This document shows positions 14,515 to 14,621 of a stretch of DNA of 14,621 bases, in pieces. The DNA lies in NCBI GenBank assembly GCA_024695725.1, contig JAILHQ010000079.1, forward strand, positions 1-14,621, given 5' to 3'. The DNA is from Cyanobacteria bacterium RUI128 (GTDB taxonomy: Bacteria > Cyanobacteriota > Vampirovibrionia > Gastranaerophilales > Gastranaerophilaceae). The notes beneath the pieces are model-generated. The model was given only the letters and a program-made list of their open reading frames with translations, made no database searches and was not told the DNA's origin. Positions within the stretch are counted from its first letter, which is position 1, and each line of letters begins with the position of its first letter. The translations under genes and the position numbers were made by a program.

Positions 14515-14621
14515 GTGAATAAAAAACAATGTAAATATTTGTATATTAACACAGGATTATCATGCAGAACATATATAATACATGGTAGTATATTCTTATG
14601 TTAGACAATACTTTTACGATA

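Noticed and set aside
14449..14529. N-terminal extension of MalQ from a TTG at 14529
   Set aside because: The predicted promoter and AGGAG site lie downstream of it, and the extension matches nothing typical of GH77.
14562..14621. A short ATG frame (14562-14588) and a frame starting at ATG 14598 (MLDNTFTI) that runs off the right edge, with TAGTAT six bases before it
   Set aside because: The first frame is only 8 codons. The second has just 8 visible codons, and its -10/-35 match is weak, so a gene cannot be supported. A divergent gene to the right remains plausible.
1..14621. tRNA, rRNA, CRISPR array, insertion sequence or phage genes
   Set aside because: None could be identified on either strand by eye; gaps are short and hold only promoters, hairpins and small repeats.

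Overview
The window is a compact, low-GC bacterial chromosome segment with standard genetic code and no RNA genes, mobile elements or CRISPR. The protein families suggest an uncultured gut relative of cyanobacteria, of the Melainabacteria/Gastranaerophilales type. This rests on a cyanobacteria/Firmicutes-like MnmG signature, a protein opening with MGMAASQARYLALTARK (a start I associate with that group), and several large lineage-specific proteins. The assignment is recognition from memory, not a search result.

Layout, left to right. The 3' part of a NagA-like deacetylase gene (1-704, +) is followed by ilvD (750-2405, +), which converges almost stop-to-stop on mnmG (2408-4273, -). A 45-bp divergent promoter region separates mnmG from a small exported protein (4319-4915, +). 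Next come a degenerate trans-polyprenyl synthase homologue (4952-5743, +) and an overlapping signal peptidase I gene, lepB (5728-6369, +). A 1061-residue protein follows (6513-9698, +), with an EF-hand, a beta-rich repeat region, a LysM-like segment and a Thr-rich linker. It converges on a 530-residue protein (9912-11504, -) across a 213-bp gap that holds a strong bidirectional terminator and a second minus-strand terminator. The right side is a minus-strand pair: malQ (14448-12601), then an exported TPR plus NHL-repeat protein (12577-11729).

Functional themes. There are housekeeping and metabolic genes: amino-sugar catabolism, branched-chain amino acid synthesis, tRNA wobble modification and alpha-glucan breakdown. 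There is also a group of exported or envelope-associated candidates around signal peptidase: the 198-residue secreted protein, the EF-hand/LysM protein, the flagellin-like-topology protein and the TPR/NHL protein. No single undescribed multi-gene system can be demonstrated. The most unusual parts are the two large lineage-specific proteins, the degenerate prenyl synthase, and the promoter architecture.

Regulation. Four genes (ilvD, mnmG, the 198-residue protein and the prenyl synthase homologue) have a -10-like hexamer ending 6-7 nt before the start codon and no Shine-Dalgarno sequence. This predicts leaderless transcripts. The 1061-residue protein, the 530-residue protein and malQ instead have short leaders with GAGG/AGGAG Shine-Dalgarno sites. 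The window thus appears to mix two initiation modes.
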